A DNA stretch of 6,483 bases from CAMCYM01 sp964405405 (GTDB lineage: Bacteria; Bacteroidota; Bacteroidia; Flavobacteriales_D; Sanyastnellaceae): NCBI GenBank assembly GCA_964405405.1, contig CAYONT010000084.1:1-6483 (forward strand), read 5' to 3'. The notes beneath the pieces are model-generated. The model was given only the letters and a program-made list of their open reading frames with translations, had not been told where the DNA came from and did no database searches. This document shows positions 1-6,055 of this stretch, piece by piece. The position numbers and the translations under genes were made by a program. Every line of letters starts with the position of its first letter. Positions within the stretch are counted from its first letter, which is position 1.

Positions 1-8
1 CCAGTTCC

Positions 9-15
9 GGGAGGG
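9..15 (+). promoter_or_regulatory. Strong Shine-Dalgarno-like site of the first gene
   Basis: GGGAGGG contains the core GGAGG at 10-14, five bases before the ATG at 20. It is the best ribosome-binding match in the window and favours the start at 20 over the in-frame ATG at 62, which has none. Bacteroidota often translate without such sites, so the match is informative but not proof. Confidence 0.5.
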
Positions 16-19
16 CACG

Positions 20-394
20 ATGGATTCACTTTTCACAGGGCAAAGTTCCGAACTTGTGCCGATGAAAACCTACTATGATCCGAAGGACTTGAAGCGGTTT
101 GGCCAAATCGCTGAATGGGACGGCCCCTTGGCGGAGAAGTTTTTTGATTGGTACGGAGCTGTCTTCGAGGAAGGGGCTTTGACGGCCCGTGAAAAAGCTC
201 TCATTGCACTGGGGGTGGCCCATGCAGTTCAATGTCCTTATTGCATCGACGCGTATACCCAGGATCTGCTGGAGCGCGGCGCTTCCAAGGAAGAGATGAT
301 GGAGGCGGTGCACGTCGCGGGCGCGATCCGCGGTGGTGCTTCCCTGGTACATGGGGTCCAGATGATGGGCAAGGTGAACCAAATGGAGATGTGA
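20..394 (+). CDS. AhpD/carboxymuconolactone decarboxylase-family peroxidase-like protein, ArsS-associated
   Basis: A 124-residue protein of the AhpD/CMD fold, of the subtype found beside the radical SAM enzyme ArsS and named arsenosugar biosynthesis-associated peroxidase-like protein. The core seen is EEGALTAREKALIALGVAHA (about 50-69), then the CxxC pair CPYC (72-75), then the helix ending AIRGGASLVHGVQM (102-115). AhpD proteins use a CxxCxxxH motif for thiol peroxidase chemistry; here the residue four after the second Cys is Tyr79, not His. I recall this as usual for the ArsS-linked subfamily, but it means peroxidase activity should not be assumed. The start at 20 has a strong Shine-Dalgarno five bases upstream. 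Family similarity is clear only from MKTYYDP (ATG at 62, 110 residues), so that start is the alternative. The TGA overlaps the arsS ATG (TGATG), indicating coupled translation. The role in arsenosugar synthesis is inferred from linkage only. Confidence 0.88.
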   Translation: MDSLFTGQSSELVPMKTYYDPKDLKRFGQIAEWDGPLAEKFFDWYGAVFEEGALTAREKALIALGVAHAVQCPYCIDAYTQDLLERGASKEEMMEAVHVAGAIRGGASLVHGVQMMGKVNQMEM

Positions 395-1479
395 TGTCTA
401 TGTGGATTGGAACCAAGTCGCTCCGGGCGCAGGGGGTGCCGGCCATGGATCCCCGGGAGCAATTGAGGCGACTGGTCGCAAATTCGGATGGGGAACCCTG
501 GCCGTCTTTCGCAGAGGCATTGCGCAGGACATTGGGGGATTCCCTCCAAGTTAGTCACTGGGAAATATTACAAGTAAATGTGGGATATGCTTGCAACCAA
601 GTTTGCGCGCATTGCCATGTGGATGCAGGCCCGGACCGCAAAGAGCGCATGGACGCCCAACATTTCGAATGGGTTCGACAAGCGTTGGCAACGGGAATTT
701 TCAAGACCTTGGACATCACGGGGGGAGCGCCGGAACTTCACCCGGACTTCCGAACTTGGGTAGAATCGATTCGGGCATCCGCACCTGTGGATTTGGAGAT
801 CATTGTACGATCGAACCTCACCATCATCGAATCCCACCCCCGGTTCCATGACCTGCCCAGGTGGTTTGCTGCCCAGCGCATTCGTGTGGTCAGCAGTTTG
901 CCGCACCACACGGCGGAGCGAACGGATCGGCAGCGGGGGAATGGGGTATTTGAAGCCAGCATCCGGGCCTTGGAAAGGCTGAATGCTGTAGGCTATGGGG
1001 TGCCCGAATCCGGGTTGGTTTTGGATCTGGTATACAACCCGACAGGGGCCTTCCTTCCGGGGCCCGTTGCAGAATTGGAAGCGGGTTTCCGCCGGGCATT
1101 GGGGGAACGGGGTTTGGCCTTCAATCGTTTGTTGACCATCAACAACATGCCCATCGCACGTTTCCTGGAATTCCTTTGGAAAAGTGGGAATTACGATGCG
1201 TATATGGAACGACTGTTGGGGGCATTCAATCCACGGGCGGTACCGGGTCTGATGTGTCGAAATACCCTGAGCGTGGGGTACGATGGCACCTTGTTTGACT
1301 GTGATTTCAACCAGATGCTGCACATGCCCGTTGTGGGCCCCATCCGCACCTTGGGGGACTGGCTGCATGCGACGGACGTGCAACGGGATGCCATGCGAAA
1401 CCGTCCCGTGGTGGTAGCGAACCACTGTTACGGGTGCACGGCAGGGGCAGGATCCAGTTGCCAAGGATCCCTGGCATGA
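394..1479 (+). CDS. arsS: Arsenosugar biosynthesis radical SAM protein ArsS
   Basis: A 361-residue radical SAM enzyme. The family joins dimethylated arsenic to the 5'-deoxyadenosyl group cut from SAM, giving 5'-deoxy-5'-dimethylarsinoyl-adenosine, the precursor of arsenosugars. Seen here: the cluster-binding CNQVCAHC (Cys67, 71, 74; CxxxCxxC), the GGAPE-type motif TGGAPELHP (109-117), and a C-terminal Cys-rich domain (DUF3641 type) with Cys288, Cys303 and the terminal signature HCYGCTAGAGSSC (Cys345, 348, 356). These Cys probably bind a further cluster or the arsenic substrate (inference). The ATG at 394 is chosen because it sits five bases after GGAG (385-388) and overlaps the previous stop. 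The open frame reaches back to 232, but that part reads through the first gene out of frame. ATG at 400 is possible. The gene also shares ATGA with the next one. Some relatives carry selenocysteine; this copy uses Cys and has no in-frame TGA. Family assignment is firm; substrate follows from the family. Confidence 0.94.
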   Translation: MSMWIGTKSLRAQGVPAMDPREQLRRLVANSDGEPWPSFAEALRRTLGDSLQVSHWEILQVNVGYACNQVCAHCHVDAGPDRKERMDAQHFEWVRQALATGIFKTLDITGGAPELHPDFRTWVESIRASAPVDLEIIVRSNLTIIESHPRFHDLPRWFAAQRIRVVSSLPHHTAERTDRQRGNGVFEASIRALERLNAVGYGVPESGLVLDLVYNPTGAFLPGPVAELEAGFRRALGERGLAFNRLLTINNMPIARFLEFLWKSGNYDAYMERLLGAFNPRAVPGLMCRNTLSVGYDGTLFDCDFNQMLHMPVVGPIRTLGDWLHATDVQRDAMRNRPVVVANHCYGCTAGAGSSCQGSLA

Positions 1480-2135
1480 AAACCTTCCGTGGCCTCCTGG
1501 CGGTGCTGGGACGTCGCCCTGTTCGGGGCGAAGGCAAAACCCGATTGGCCCGGGAACTGGGGGCAGACCGTGCACATGAAATTGCTTGTGAACTGCTGGA
1601 GAACGTCATTGAAGTCGTTTCTTCTAAGGAGTTGACCCGTGAATTGGATGTGGCGTGGTGGATGACGGGGAGTGGATTGGGCGGGAGCGGTGGTTGGGAT
1701 GCTGATGCGGAGGAAATGCACCGCCCTGTTCTTCCAGCAGGGGCGCGTGTATTCGAACAACCTTCAGGGGACTTGGGCGAACGAATGTCCCATGCTTTTG
1801 AGTCCGCGTGGTCCCAAGGGAGGCCGTTTTGCCTCCTCATGGGGACCGACATACCCCTGTTGGGAGTACCCCAAATTCTGGAGGGGGTACGTTTGCTTCG
1901 TTCTGGTGCGGATGCCGTGATGCTGCCCACCGAGGATGGGGGCTACGGCATGATCGGATTGCGCTCACCAGCGCCGGAGATTTTCCAGAACATGCCCTGG
2001 AGTACCACCGAGGTGGCAAAAAGAACCACCGAGCGGCTGGAACAAATGGGGCGTTCGGTTTGTAGCTTGCCTATGCTTTGGGATGTGGATAGGGCTGAAG
2101 ACTGGGACAAATGGAATCTTTGGAAACATGGCTGA
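1476..2135 (+). CDS. DUF2064 transferase, rSAM/selenodomain-associated (TIGR04282-like)
   Basis: A 219-residue protein with a GT-A/nucleotidyltransferase-like fold, of the family called rSAM/selenodomain-associated transferase 1 because it recurs beside ArsS-type radical SAM genes. Seen motifs, in order: KTRL (21-24) in the glycine-rich N-terminal loop, QPSGDLGERM (95-104), GTDIP (123-127; Asp likely metal or nucleotide binding), PTEDGGYGMIGL (151-162), MPWSTTEV (173-180) and LWDVDRAEDW (201-210). It has no signal peptide or membrane segment, so it is probably cytosolic. The ATG at 1476 is chosen because the family N-terminus (LLAV...KTRL) begins there. AAGGA at 1463-1467 lies eight bases upstream, and the start shares four bases (ATGA) with the arsS stop. 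An in-frame ATG at 1434 would add 14 unmatched residues. The inferred role is transfer or activation of the arseno-ribose unit after adenine is removed; donor and acceptor are unknown. Confidence 0.87.
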   Translation: MKTFRGLLAVLGRRPVRGEGKTRLARELGADRAHEIACELLENVIEVVSSKELTRELDVAWWMTGSGLGGSGGWDADAEEMHRPVLPAGARVFEQPSGDLGERMSHAFESAWSQGRPFCLLMGTDIPLLGVPQILEGVRLLRSGADAVMLPTEDGGYGMIGLRSPAPEIFQNMPWSTTEVAKRTTERLEQMGRSVCSLPMLWDVDRAEDWDKWNLWKHG

Positions 2136-2982
2136 CTTGAACATGTGGGAGCAACTCGAGGAGATGGTCTCTTATTTGCGTGAACGGGGGGTAGGGGAGG
2201 TGGATGGGGCGGTGGTCTTGGGGACAGGATTGGGCGATTTGGTTCAGCACATTGAGCCGCTGGTTACGCTCAGCTACAATCAGATCCCCCACTTGCCTGT
2301 GGCCACCGTGGAATACCATTTCGGCAAATTGTTTTACGGTTTGCTCGCGGGAAGGAAGGTGCTGGCATGGCAGGGGCGCTTCCATTTTTATGAGGGATAT
2401 GGCATGGACCAAATTGTGATGCCTGTCCGCGTATCGCGCATGCTCGGCGCAAAGGCTGTGGTCCTTTCTAATGCAGCAGGGGCCTTGGATGCGAACATGG
2501 ATACGGGTGACTTGATGTGCATTGCTGACCACATCAACCTGCAGGTGGACAACCCATTGCGGGGTGGCAATCTCGATGCTTTGGGGCCGAGATTTCCCGA
2601 CATGTACCAAGCCTACCATGCGGGTTTGCGAAACCAGTTGCATCAGGTGGCGAGGGAACAGGGAATCCGGCTACACGAGGGCGTCTATGCCAGCGTTCCG
2701 GGTCCCAATTTGGAGACCCCCGCAGAATATAAGTTCTTGCGCATCATCGGCGCCGATGCCGTGGGGATGTCCACCGTGCCAGAGGTCATCGCATGCGCCC
2801 ACATGGGGCTGCCGGTGGTTGCTGTGAGCGTCATCACTGATGTTTGCGATCCCGCCCGGCTGCAACCTGTTCAAATCGAGAACATCATCGCTGCAGCGAA
2901 GTCAGCGGAGAAGCAATTGTCGAAGCTCTTGCTGGGTTTGTTTGGACGCTGGGACTCCGCTTGGGATTCTCCCGCTCCATGA
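2128..2982 (+). CDS. Purine-nucleoside phosphorylase, trimeric (class I) family
   Basis: A 284-residue PNP, which splits purine nucleosides with phosphate into base and ribose-1-phosphate. Seen: LGTGLG (31-36; phosphate loop, usually GSGLG), QGRFHFYEGY (82-91; phosphate-binding Arg84 and His86), SNAAGA (114-119), GPRFPDM (153-159), the substrate segment SVPGPNLETPAEY (188-200; base-binding Glu196), GADAVGMSTVPEV (207-219; Met214 near the ribose) and SVITD (234-238). Asp238 aligns by eye with human Asn243, the residue that selects 6-oxopurines; Asp there favours 6-aminopurines. The start at 2128 overlaps the DUF2064 stop by eight bases and has only a weak GGAA before it; ATG at 2143 (279 residues) is equally plausible. 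As last gene of the arsS operon, it likely removes adenine from the dimethylarsinoyl nucleoside (inference). A housekeeping purine-salvage role is the alternative, and both may apply. Confidence 0.9.
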   Translation: MADLNMWEQLEEMVSYLRERGVGEVDGAVVLGTGLGDLVQHIEPLVTLSYNQIPHLPVATVEYHFGKLFYGLLAGRKVLAWQGRFHFYEGYGMDQIVMPVRVSRMLGAKAVVLSNAAGALDANMDTGDLMCIADHINLQVDNPLRGGNLDALGPRFPDMYQAYHAGLRNQLHQVAREQGIRLHEGVYASVPGPNLETPAEYKFLRIIGADAVGMSTVPEVIACAHMGLPVVAVSVITDVCDPARLQPVQIENIIAAAKSAEKQLSKLLLGLFGRWDSAWDSPAP

Positions 2983-2993
2983 TGCACCTATGA

Positions 2994-3024
2994 ATTGGTA
3001 TACTGCGGTTGTGAATTGCCTTTG
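2994..3024 (+). promoter_or_regulatory. Candidate Bacteroidota-type promoter of the zinc-ribbon gene
   Basis: The 74-bp gap after the phosphorylase gene holds ATTG at 2994-2997 and TGCCTTTG at 3017-3024, separated by 19 bases. This matches the Bacteroidota consensus TTTG, 19 bases, TAnnTTTG with one mismatch in each box. It would start transcription near 3030, about 25 bases before the ATG at 3057. CGGAGG at 3038-3043 lies 13 bases before that ATG, rather far for a ribosome-binding site. No hairpin plus T-run terminator for the upstream operon is visible in this gap. The promoter is a pattern match only. Confidence 0.33.
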
Positions 3025-3056
3025 GTCAACTTCAGATCGGAGGCTTCATTCGCAGC

Positions 3057-3494
3057 ATGATCGAGTTCAACAGCATCCTATGTGCCTCCTGCGGCGAGGA
3101 ACTTTCGGGCAGAAAGGACAAGCGGTTTTGTGACGATGCATGCCGAGCCAGGCACCACAGGACCCATTCCATGCCTGCCTCAACTTTGAGGTCTATTGAT
3201 CGTGTGCTTCAAAAGAACCGTATGTTGCTGAGGCAGTTTCGCAAGAAGTGGACGAAAGATTCCAGCGCAGATTATGCTTTCCGGTGGTTGCGGCGAAATG
3301 GGTTCAACTTCGATTACCACACCCACGTAGAGGCCCTGCCGGATGGAAATTTGGCCATCATGTGCTACGAAGAGGGGTATGTCATCGAATCAGATGGCAT
3401 TCGTCCGAAACCTACTTGGGCGGACCTAGGTTTCGCGGCCAATGAGGCTGATCACCCCGGCCAAGGATTAACGCCTTTTTCGCGCTTGGGTTGA
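3057..3494 (+). CDS. Conserved zinc-ribbon protein of unknown function
   Basis: A 145-residue basic protein. The N-terminus carries a likely zinc ribbon, Cys9-x2-Cys12 and Cys25-x3-Cys29, within ASCGEELSGRKDKRFCDDAC (10-29). A basic, probably helical stretch follows (about 42-66: RSIDRVLQKNRMLLRQFRKKW). After that comes a compact region with RRNGFNFDYHTHV (79-91) and CYEEGYVIES (103-112). I associate this layout with small uncharacterised proteins common in Bacteroidota; it is not an enzyme family I can name. Zinc and nucleic-acid binding are inferred from the Cys spacing and charge. The last 30 or so residues (RPKPTWADLGF onward) look less conserved in type, and the final 27 bp overlap the 3' end of the helicase gene on the other strand. 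It is the same strand as the arsS operon but 74 bp away with its own candidate promoter, so membership of that operon is unlikely. The start is the only well-placed ATG before the first Cys pair. Confidence 0.8.
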   Translation: MIEFNSILCASCGEELSGRKDKRFCDDACRARHHRTHSMPASTLRSIDRVLQKNRMLLRQFRKKWTKDSSADYAFRWLRRNGFNFDYHTHVEALPDGNLAIMCYEEGYVIESDGIRPKPTWADLGFAANEADHPGQGLTPFSRLG

Positions 3495-4790
3495 TTTTCC
3501 CGAGTTGGAGCCGGCAAGTGTAGCCCCCTTGCTTCTCTTGGAGGCTTGGGGTTTGCGCTTCCGTTCATGAAAAGCGCCCTGGTAGTTGGGATCAATCCGT
3601 CGCATTTCCGCATCGATGCGGCGGGCCTGCGTTTGTTTTTCAGCCTTCCCCGTCTCCAACTCAGGCATTTCCTCGGGGGGAGGAAGCAACTCCAGGGTTT
3701 GTTGGGTCAACGCTTCGATGCGCTGCAAGGCATAACCTTCAGATGGGTCGACCAAGGTGTAAGCATCCCCGGTTTGGAAGGCTCGGCCGGTACGTCCCAC
3801 CCGGTGGACATAGTCTTGTGGATCGCGCGGAACAGAACCATTGATCACCACCCGGGTCTCAGGGACATCAATGCCTCGGCTGGACACATCGGTGCTCACG
3901 AGGCATCGGATTTTGCCCGCCCGAAACAAGTCCAAGGCATTGAGTCGTGCATTTTGCCCCTTGTTGCTGTGGAGGGCCCGGACCCCTCCTTTGAGGTGGG
4001 TTTCGAGGTAGGTCGCCAACGCCTCTGCCTGGGATTTTTGGCTTACAAATACCACAGCCCGGTCCCCGGCATGGGGCCCATTGAGCAATTGGGCCACCAC
4101 CCAGTGCTTGGTGGCTTCATTGGGGACCTTCATTTTGAATTGTCGCACGCCTGCAGCGGTGGTAGCTGGGGGGGTGATCTCCAACCGCTGGGGCCAAAGG
4201 AGGAACTCGTCCGCCAGGCGCTCCACCTTCGATGGAAAGGTGGCACTGAAGAGGAGGTTCTGTCGCTTTCTGGGAACGAGTTCCTGAATTTGACGAAGCT
4301 GGGGCATGAACCCCATGTCCATCATGCGGTCTGCTTCATCCAAAACCATGTAACGGATCCGCTTCGGGTCCATTCCTCCCCGTTGGTAGAGTTCCAAGTA
4401 ACGACCGGGCGTGGCTACCACCAAATCTTGACCCGCCATGAGATCAGCCAGCTGCGTTTTGTAGCCGACGCCACCAAAAAGCGCCAAGACGCGCAACTCC
4501 GTATGCTTGGCGAACTTCACTGCCTCTGCATGGATTTGGAGGACCAGTTCTTTGGTCGGAGCCAGCACCAATGCCCTCGGTTGGTCTCCTTGCGGAAACT
4601 TGAGCATTTGAAGCAAAGGGAGCAGAAAGGCAGCCGTCTTTCCGGTGCCGGTTTGGGCGATGGCAATCAAATCCTGTCCCGCAAGCAAAATGGGGATGGC
4701 CCGTTCCTGAATGGGGGTAGGTTCTTGATAGCCAGCATCTTCTACGGCGCTTAAGAACTGGCGGGTAAGTTTGAGCGCTTCGAAGGTCAT
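3468..4790 (-). CDS. rhlE: DEAD-box ATP-dependent RNA helicase, RhlE type
   Basis: A 440-residue RNA helicase with every core motif intact. These are the Q motif (FEALKL with PTPIQ, 3-28), Walker A AQTGTGKT (45-52), PTKEL (78-82), TPGR (127-130), DEAD (151-154), SAT (182-184), FVSQK (248-252), STDVSSRGID (299-308) and HRVGRTGR (329-336). It unwinds short RNA duplexes using ATP; RhlE-type enzymes act in ribosome assembly, RNA turnover and cold growth. After residue 360 comes a basic tail rich in Lys, Arg, Gln and Ser (about 385-440), typical of the family and probably an RNA-binding extension. PTKEL replaces the usual PTREL, a mild change. The start is the ATG reading down from 4790, directly before the Q motif. 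It is divergent from the acyltransferase gene across 31 bp and convergent with the zinc-ribbon gene. Among bacterial DEAD-box subtypes the RhlE label is the best fit but is not certain. Confidence 0.93.
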   Translation of the reverse strand: MTFEALKLTRQFLSAVEDAGYQEPTPIQERAIPILLAGQDLIAIAQTGTGKTAAFLLPLLQMLKFPQGDQPRALVLAPTKELVLQIHAEAVKFAKHTELRVLALFGGVGYKTQLADLMAGQDLVVATPGRYLELYQRGGMDPKRIRYMVLDEADRMMDMGFMPQLRQIQELVPRKRQNLLFSATFPSKVERLADEFLLWPQRLEITPPATTAAGVRQFKMKVPNEATKHWVVAQLLNGPHAGDRAVVFVSQKSQAEALATYLETHLKGGVRALHSNKGQNARLNALDLFRAGKIRCLVSTDVSSRGIDVPETRVVINGSVPRDPQDYVHRVGRTGRAFQTGDAYTLVDPSEGYALQRIEALTQQTLELLPPPEEMPELETGKAEKQTQARRIDAEMRRIDPNYQGAFHERKRKPQASKRSKGATLAGSNSGKSTQARKRR

Positions 4791-4796
4791 GGGCCA

Positions 4797-4813
4797 AAGT
4801 TACGTGGTAACTT
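4797..4813. promoter_or_regulatory. Perfect inverted repeat, candidate bidirectional promoter or operator
   Basis: AAGTTAC, spacer GTG, GTAACTT: a perfect 7-3-7 inverted repeat in the 31-bp gap between the divergent helicase and acyltransferase genes. Read on the minus strand, the repeat and its flank give TAACTTTG (4802 down to 4795), an exact match to the Bacteroidota -7 consensus TAnnTTTG, four bases before the helicase ATG. Read on the plus strand, the other arm gives TAACTTGC (4808-4815), a partial match, six bases before the acyltransferase ATG. No convincing -33 TTTG box is seen at 19 bases on either side. It could be a shared promoter with nearly leaderless transcripts, or a site for a dimeric regulator. 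Confidence 0.45.
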
Positions 4814-4821
4814 GCGCCCCC

Positions 4822-6033
4822 ATGGAAGGTCCGCAATTCGATGACATCAGGCCCTACCGCAATGAGGAAGTGCCCGATGCGGTCCGCCAGTTGCTTGCCT
4901 CGGGCGATTGGACGCCCATTTTGGCACCTTGGGTCGGTGAATCTGCTGCCCATTCGTTGCTGGAGCGTGCCGGTGAGGTAGAGAGCATTGAAGATTTTCA
5001 GTCCCAGATTTCGCAGCCGTTGGTGGAAGCCATTTTGTCCAATACCACAAACGGGGTGTCTTATGAAATGCCCGTGGATTTTGATCCGGTGGGCGCCTTG
5101 TTCATATCCAACCACCGGGACATTGTTCTCGATCCATCGTTGATCAATTTGGCATTGGCCAAAACGGGAGCTCCCACAACGGAGATTGGCATTGGGAGCA
5201 ACCTGCTCCGGTTGCCTTGGGTGGAGTGTTTGGTGAAGTTGAACCGAAGTTTCATTGTTCGGCGGGGAGGAACGCCGAGAGAACAGTTGGTCAACAGCAG
5301 CCAAGTCGCAGCCTATGTCAGACAGGTGGTGCTGGAAAGGCGCCGGAGTGTCTGGTTGGCGCAACGGGAAGGCAGGGCCAAGGATGGGGACGACCGCACC
5401 TCTCCTGCCCTCATTCGCATGCTGTTGGATGGTGGGGGACAGGCAGCTTGGGATGCCCTCCGGGTGCACCCGGTATCGCTTAGTTACGAGTGGGATCCAT
5501 GCGATGCCATGAAGGTAAGGGAGTTGCTCATTCGTGAAGCCCAAGACGGCAAGTATGAAAAGGCTCACGGAGAGGATGAACGCAGCATGAAGTTGGGATT
5601 GTTCGGTCCCAAGGGAAGGGTGGTGGTCCATTTTGGTGAGCCCATTGCCTTTGTGGAGGGCCCCGGGCGAGCTCCTGCGAATTTGGCCACGGCGCTGGAC
5701 CAAGCTTTGTTTCGGGGGTTCCGGGTTTGGCCCAACCAAGTGTGGGCTGCGAGGAAGCTGGCCCCCCCGAAGGGATTGCTTTGGGAGGACCGGCATGGGC
5801 AGTTGTCGGAAACAGAGAATGCGGCCTGTGAGGCGCGCGTGGCATCCGTTGTGGAGGAGGTCCAACGAACCACGGATTTCTCAGCTGAGACGATTGCCCG
5901 GCGGTGGTGTCAAATGGTGGCTCAGCCCCTTTGGAATGCCGAAGCGATCGGGGAGGAAGGGCATCGGTATGTGGCCATGCGGTGTCCTGTGAGCCCGGCT
6001 GAGGGACCGGGAGCGGTAGCTGGAAGTTGCTGA
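4822..6033 (+). CDS. Lysophospholipid (1-acyl-glycerol-3-phosphate type) acyltransferase family protein
   Basis: A 403-residue member of the PlsC/PlsB acyltransferase superfamily, which moves acyl groups onto glycerol-phosphate lipids at the inner membrane face. Seen motifs: NHRDIVLD (97-104; catalytic His98), a GxxFIxR-like block RSFIVRRG (142-149) for glycerol-phosphate binding, REGRAKDG (182-189) and VHPVSLSYEWDP (215-226; the Pro of motif IV). The His-to-Asp spacing to the second Asp is one longer than the usual Hx4D. The protein is larger than standalone PlsC (about 240 residues), with extra N- and C-terminal regions of unknown role; no clear membrane span is visible. The ATG at 4822 is chosen because the recognisable FDDIRPYRNEEVP begins right after it. 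Upstream in-frame ATGs at 4771 and 4789 would run into the helicase gene. It has no Shine-Dalgarno. The acyl acceptor cannot be told from the sequence. The 3' end faces the methyltransferase gene across 22 bp with no visible terminator. Confidence 0.85.
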   Translation: MEGPQFDDIRPYRNEEVPDAVRQLLASGDWTPILAPWVGESAAHSLLERAGEVESIEDFQSQISQPLVEAILSNTTNGVSYEMPVDFDPVGALFISNHRDIVLDPSLINLALAKTGAPTTEIGIGSNLLRLPWVECLVKLNRSFIVRRGGTPREQLVNSSQVAAYVRQVVLERRRSVWLAQREGRAKDGDDRTSPALIRMLLDGGGQAAWDALRVHPVSLSYEWDPCDAMKVRELLIREAQDGKYEKAHGEDERSMKLGLFGPKGRVVVHFGEPIAFVEGPGRAPANLATALDQALFRGFRVWPNQVWAARKLAPPKGLLWEDRHGQLSETENAACEARVASVVEEVQRTTDFSAETIARRWCQMVAQPLWNAEAIGEEGHRYVAMRCPVSPAEGPGAVAGSC

Positions 6034-6055
6034 ACCAGAATGCGGGCAGGGCCCC

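Noticed and set aside
232..393. N-terminal extension of ArsS by 54 residues
   Set aside because: It overlaps the first gene out of frame, has no family similarity, and the ATG at 394 has a good GGAG and the usual stop-start overlap.
1450..1470. Two GGATCC hexamers 15 bp apart at the arsS end, considered as a short repeat
   Set aside because: Both fall in coding sequence and six-base repeats at this distance are expected by chance.
568..1575. A 335-codon open frame on the - strand opposite arsS
   Set aside because: It is a reverse-strand shadow of arsS, rich in Pro, Gly and His with no motif.
2963..2982. Small GGGA-TTC-TCCC hairpin at the end of the PNP gene, considered as a terminator
   Set aside because: The stem is only four base pairs, it lies in the coding region and no T-run follows.
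3546..4754. A 402-codon open frame on the + strand opposite the helicase gene
   Set aside because: It is the exact antisense of a DEAD-box gene with all motifs intact; its own translation shows no recognisable domain.
4444..5865. A 473-codon open frame on the - strand across the helicase start and the acyltransferase gene
   Set aside because: It lies out of frame with the helicase, antisense to the acyltransferase, and shows no domain; GC-rich DNA produces such long frames by chance.
6034..6055. Possible bidirectional terminator between the convergent acyltransferase and methyltransferase genes
   Set aside because: The 22-bp gap has only a GGGCCC palindrome and no T-runs.
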